Positions 23,475 to 24,033 of a stretch of 24,033 nucleotides of DNA are shown one piece after another. Under the pieces are notes generated by a model that was not told the origin of the DNA, made no database searches, and saw only the letters and a list, made by a program, of their open reading frames with translations. Both the position numbers and the translations under genes were made by a program. How positions within the stretch are numbered: the stretch's first letter is position 1; every line of letters starts with the position of its first letter. Source of the DNA: Actinomycetota bacterium. GTDB lineage: Bacteria > Actinomycetota > Acidimicrobiia > Acidimicrobiales > CADCTF01. The DNA lies in NCBI GenBank assembly GCA_019348305.1, contig JAHWJQ010000007.1, forward strand, positions 1-24,033, given 5' to 3'.

Positions 23475-23779
23475 GGCCGGTTGGCCACCGGGTCCGACCC
23501 GTCGGGGCACTCCCCCTGCGGCTGGAGCGCCTGGTCGCGAAGCCGCACCACCAGCCGCTCGTAGGCGCGCACGGCCGTGCCGGCGCCGTCGAGCCAGCGA
23601 CCGAGGTCGACAAGCAGCGTGCGGTCGACGAAGCGGCCCGAAGCCATAGTGCGGTCGACGATGGAGCAAAGCCGACTCCAGGAGCGCTCGACCACGGCTC
23701 GAAGCTCCTGTTCGCTCACGTCGTCGAGCGCGCGAGGTACCAGGGTGACGGGCTGGGAGCTGGTGTCGGTTGGTGCCAC
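23471..23779 (-). CDS. small hypothetical protein, first gene of transfer cluster
   Basis: Protein of 102 aa starting at GTG, with GAGGGGA 6 nt upstream. It is predicted all-helical, with a helix at about 21-45 (DVSEQELRAVVERSWSRLCS) and another at about 58-85 (VDLGRWLDGAGTAVRAYERL), and no membrane segment. I do not recognise a family. It is the first gene of the mating-pair cluster, is coupled by a 4-nt overlap to the TcpC-like gene, and has a copy of the 33-bp repeated motif 38 nt upstream of its start. It may be a small regulator or accessory factor. Confidence 0.65.
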   Translation of the reverse strand: MAPTDTSSQPVTLVPRALDDVSEQELRAVVERSWSRLCSIVDRTMASGRFVDRTLLVDLGRWLDGAGTAVRAYERLVVRLRDQALQPQGECPDGSDPVANRP

Positions 23780-23817
23780 GGCTTGTCCCCTCGGATCGTG
23801 GATTTCCCCTACAGCCC

Positions 23818-23850
23818 AGGTATGCGCGCCAGGTGCGGCCGGACGCGACA
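23818..23850. repeat. 33-bp bipartite motif, right copy
   Basis: AGGTATGCGCG, 14 nt, ACGCGACA, as at 14962-14994. It lies in the ~97-bp gap between the end of the partial helix-turn-helix gene and the first transfer-cluster gene, ending 38 nt upstream of its GTG. Position fits a promoter or operator for the transfer cluster. Part of its spacer (CCAGGTGCGG) resembles the 12-bp repeat unit at 14755. Confidence 0.75.
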
Positions 23851-23876
23851 GGGGTCTCGGATTTTCTCCGGGAATC

Positions 23877-24033
23877 TCAGGCGGCGGCCGCCACCGCCGC
23901 CCTCAGGCGGTTCTCAGCGCGCAGCCGGCGCCGGCGCACCGTCTGGGGCGACTCACCGCTGCGCTGGCACAGCTCGGCGATCGGCACCTCGTGGGCCCGG
24001 GTCAACAACAACAGCTCCACGGCTTCGGCGCTG
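23877..24033 (-). CDS. partial helix-turn-helix protein, sigma-70 region 4-like C-terminus
   Basis: Only the last 51 codons are in the window; the gene continues past the right edge. The translation has EAVELLLLTRAHEVPIAELC followed by QRSGESPQTVRRRRLRAENR and ends Ala-rich. That pattern (IAELxxxSxxxxxTVRxRxxRAxxRL) resembles region 4 of sigma-70-type factors or a LuxR/GerE-type helix-turn-helix. It runs in the same direction as the transfer cluster, and its TGA lies about 100 bp upstream of that cluster's first gene, making it a candidate regulator. The family assignment is tentative because most of the protein is missing. Confidence 0.55.
   Translation of the reverse strand, partial: SAEAVELLLLTRAHEVPIAELCQRSGESPQTVRRRRLRAENRLRAAVAAAA

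Overview
The window is about 24 kb of very GC-rich DNA. Coding is dense, GTG starts are frequent, and neighbouring genes overlap by TGATG or ATGA. It carries TcpC-like and TcpE-like conjugation proteins, a TraC/VirB4 ATPase and a replication-relaxation family protein. That mix points to a conjugative plasmid or integrative conjugative element of an actinobacterium. I cannot name the species. No relaxase, integrase, tRNA, rRNA, insertion sequence or CRISPR array is visible.

Layout. At the left edge two small plus-strand genes (4-978) face everything else; the first has an excisionase-like helix-turn-helix. All other genes run right to left. (1) 23877-24033 is the C-terminal end of a helix-turn-helix protein resembling sigma-70 region 4. 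(2) 23779-15050 is a mating-pair-formation cluster: small protein, TcpC-like, VirB2-like small membrane protein, TcpE-like, VirB4 ATPase, VirB6/TrbL-like, transglycosylase-carboxypeptidase fusion, anchored extracytoplasmic protein. (3) 14612-15049 is non-coding, with five 12-bp tandem repeats, an 18-bp palindrome and one copy of a 33-bp motif whose other copy lies just upstream of the cluster at 23818. (4) 14611-9600 is a DNA-processing cluster: membrane partner, VirD4/TraD-like coupling ATPase, replication-relaxation protein, ParB-family protein. (5) 9598-7593 holds a DUF6166 protein and a Cys-rich DUF4417 protein. (6) 7474-1077 is a tightly coupled cargo set: DUF5131 (Gp37/Gp68), a small acidic protein, an 835-aa protein with a PI3/4-kinase/HipA-like C-terminal domain, a 729-aa protein with an ADP-ribosyltransferase-like C-terminus, and another small acidic protein.

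How they may work together. Clusters 2 and 4 can supply the envelope channel, the wall-opening enzyme, two motor ATPases and DNA-binding factors for conjugation. The non-coding block between them is the best candidate for a cis-acting transfer, replication or partition site.

The most unusual feature is the kinase-like/ART-like pair. Both proteins begin with the same 12 residues, MGGGGSKTHESF, encoded by a 37-bp repeat with only two mismatches. Both have long helical N-terminal regions and put the probable enzyme domain at the C-terminus, and each has a small, lysine-free, acidic neighbour. I infer a two-enzyme effector or toxin cassette with a common sorting tag, possibly delivered by the neighbouring secretion system. 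Function, delivery and immunity are hypotheses.
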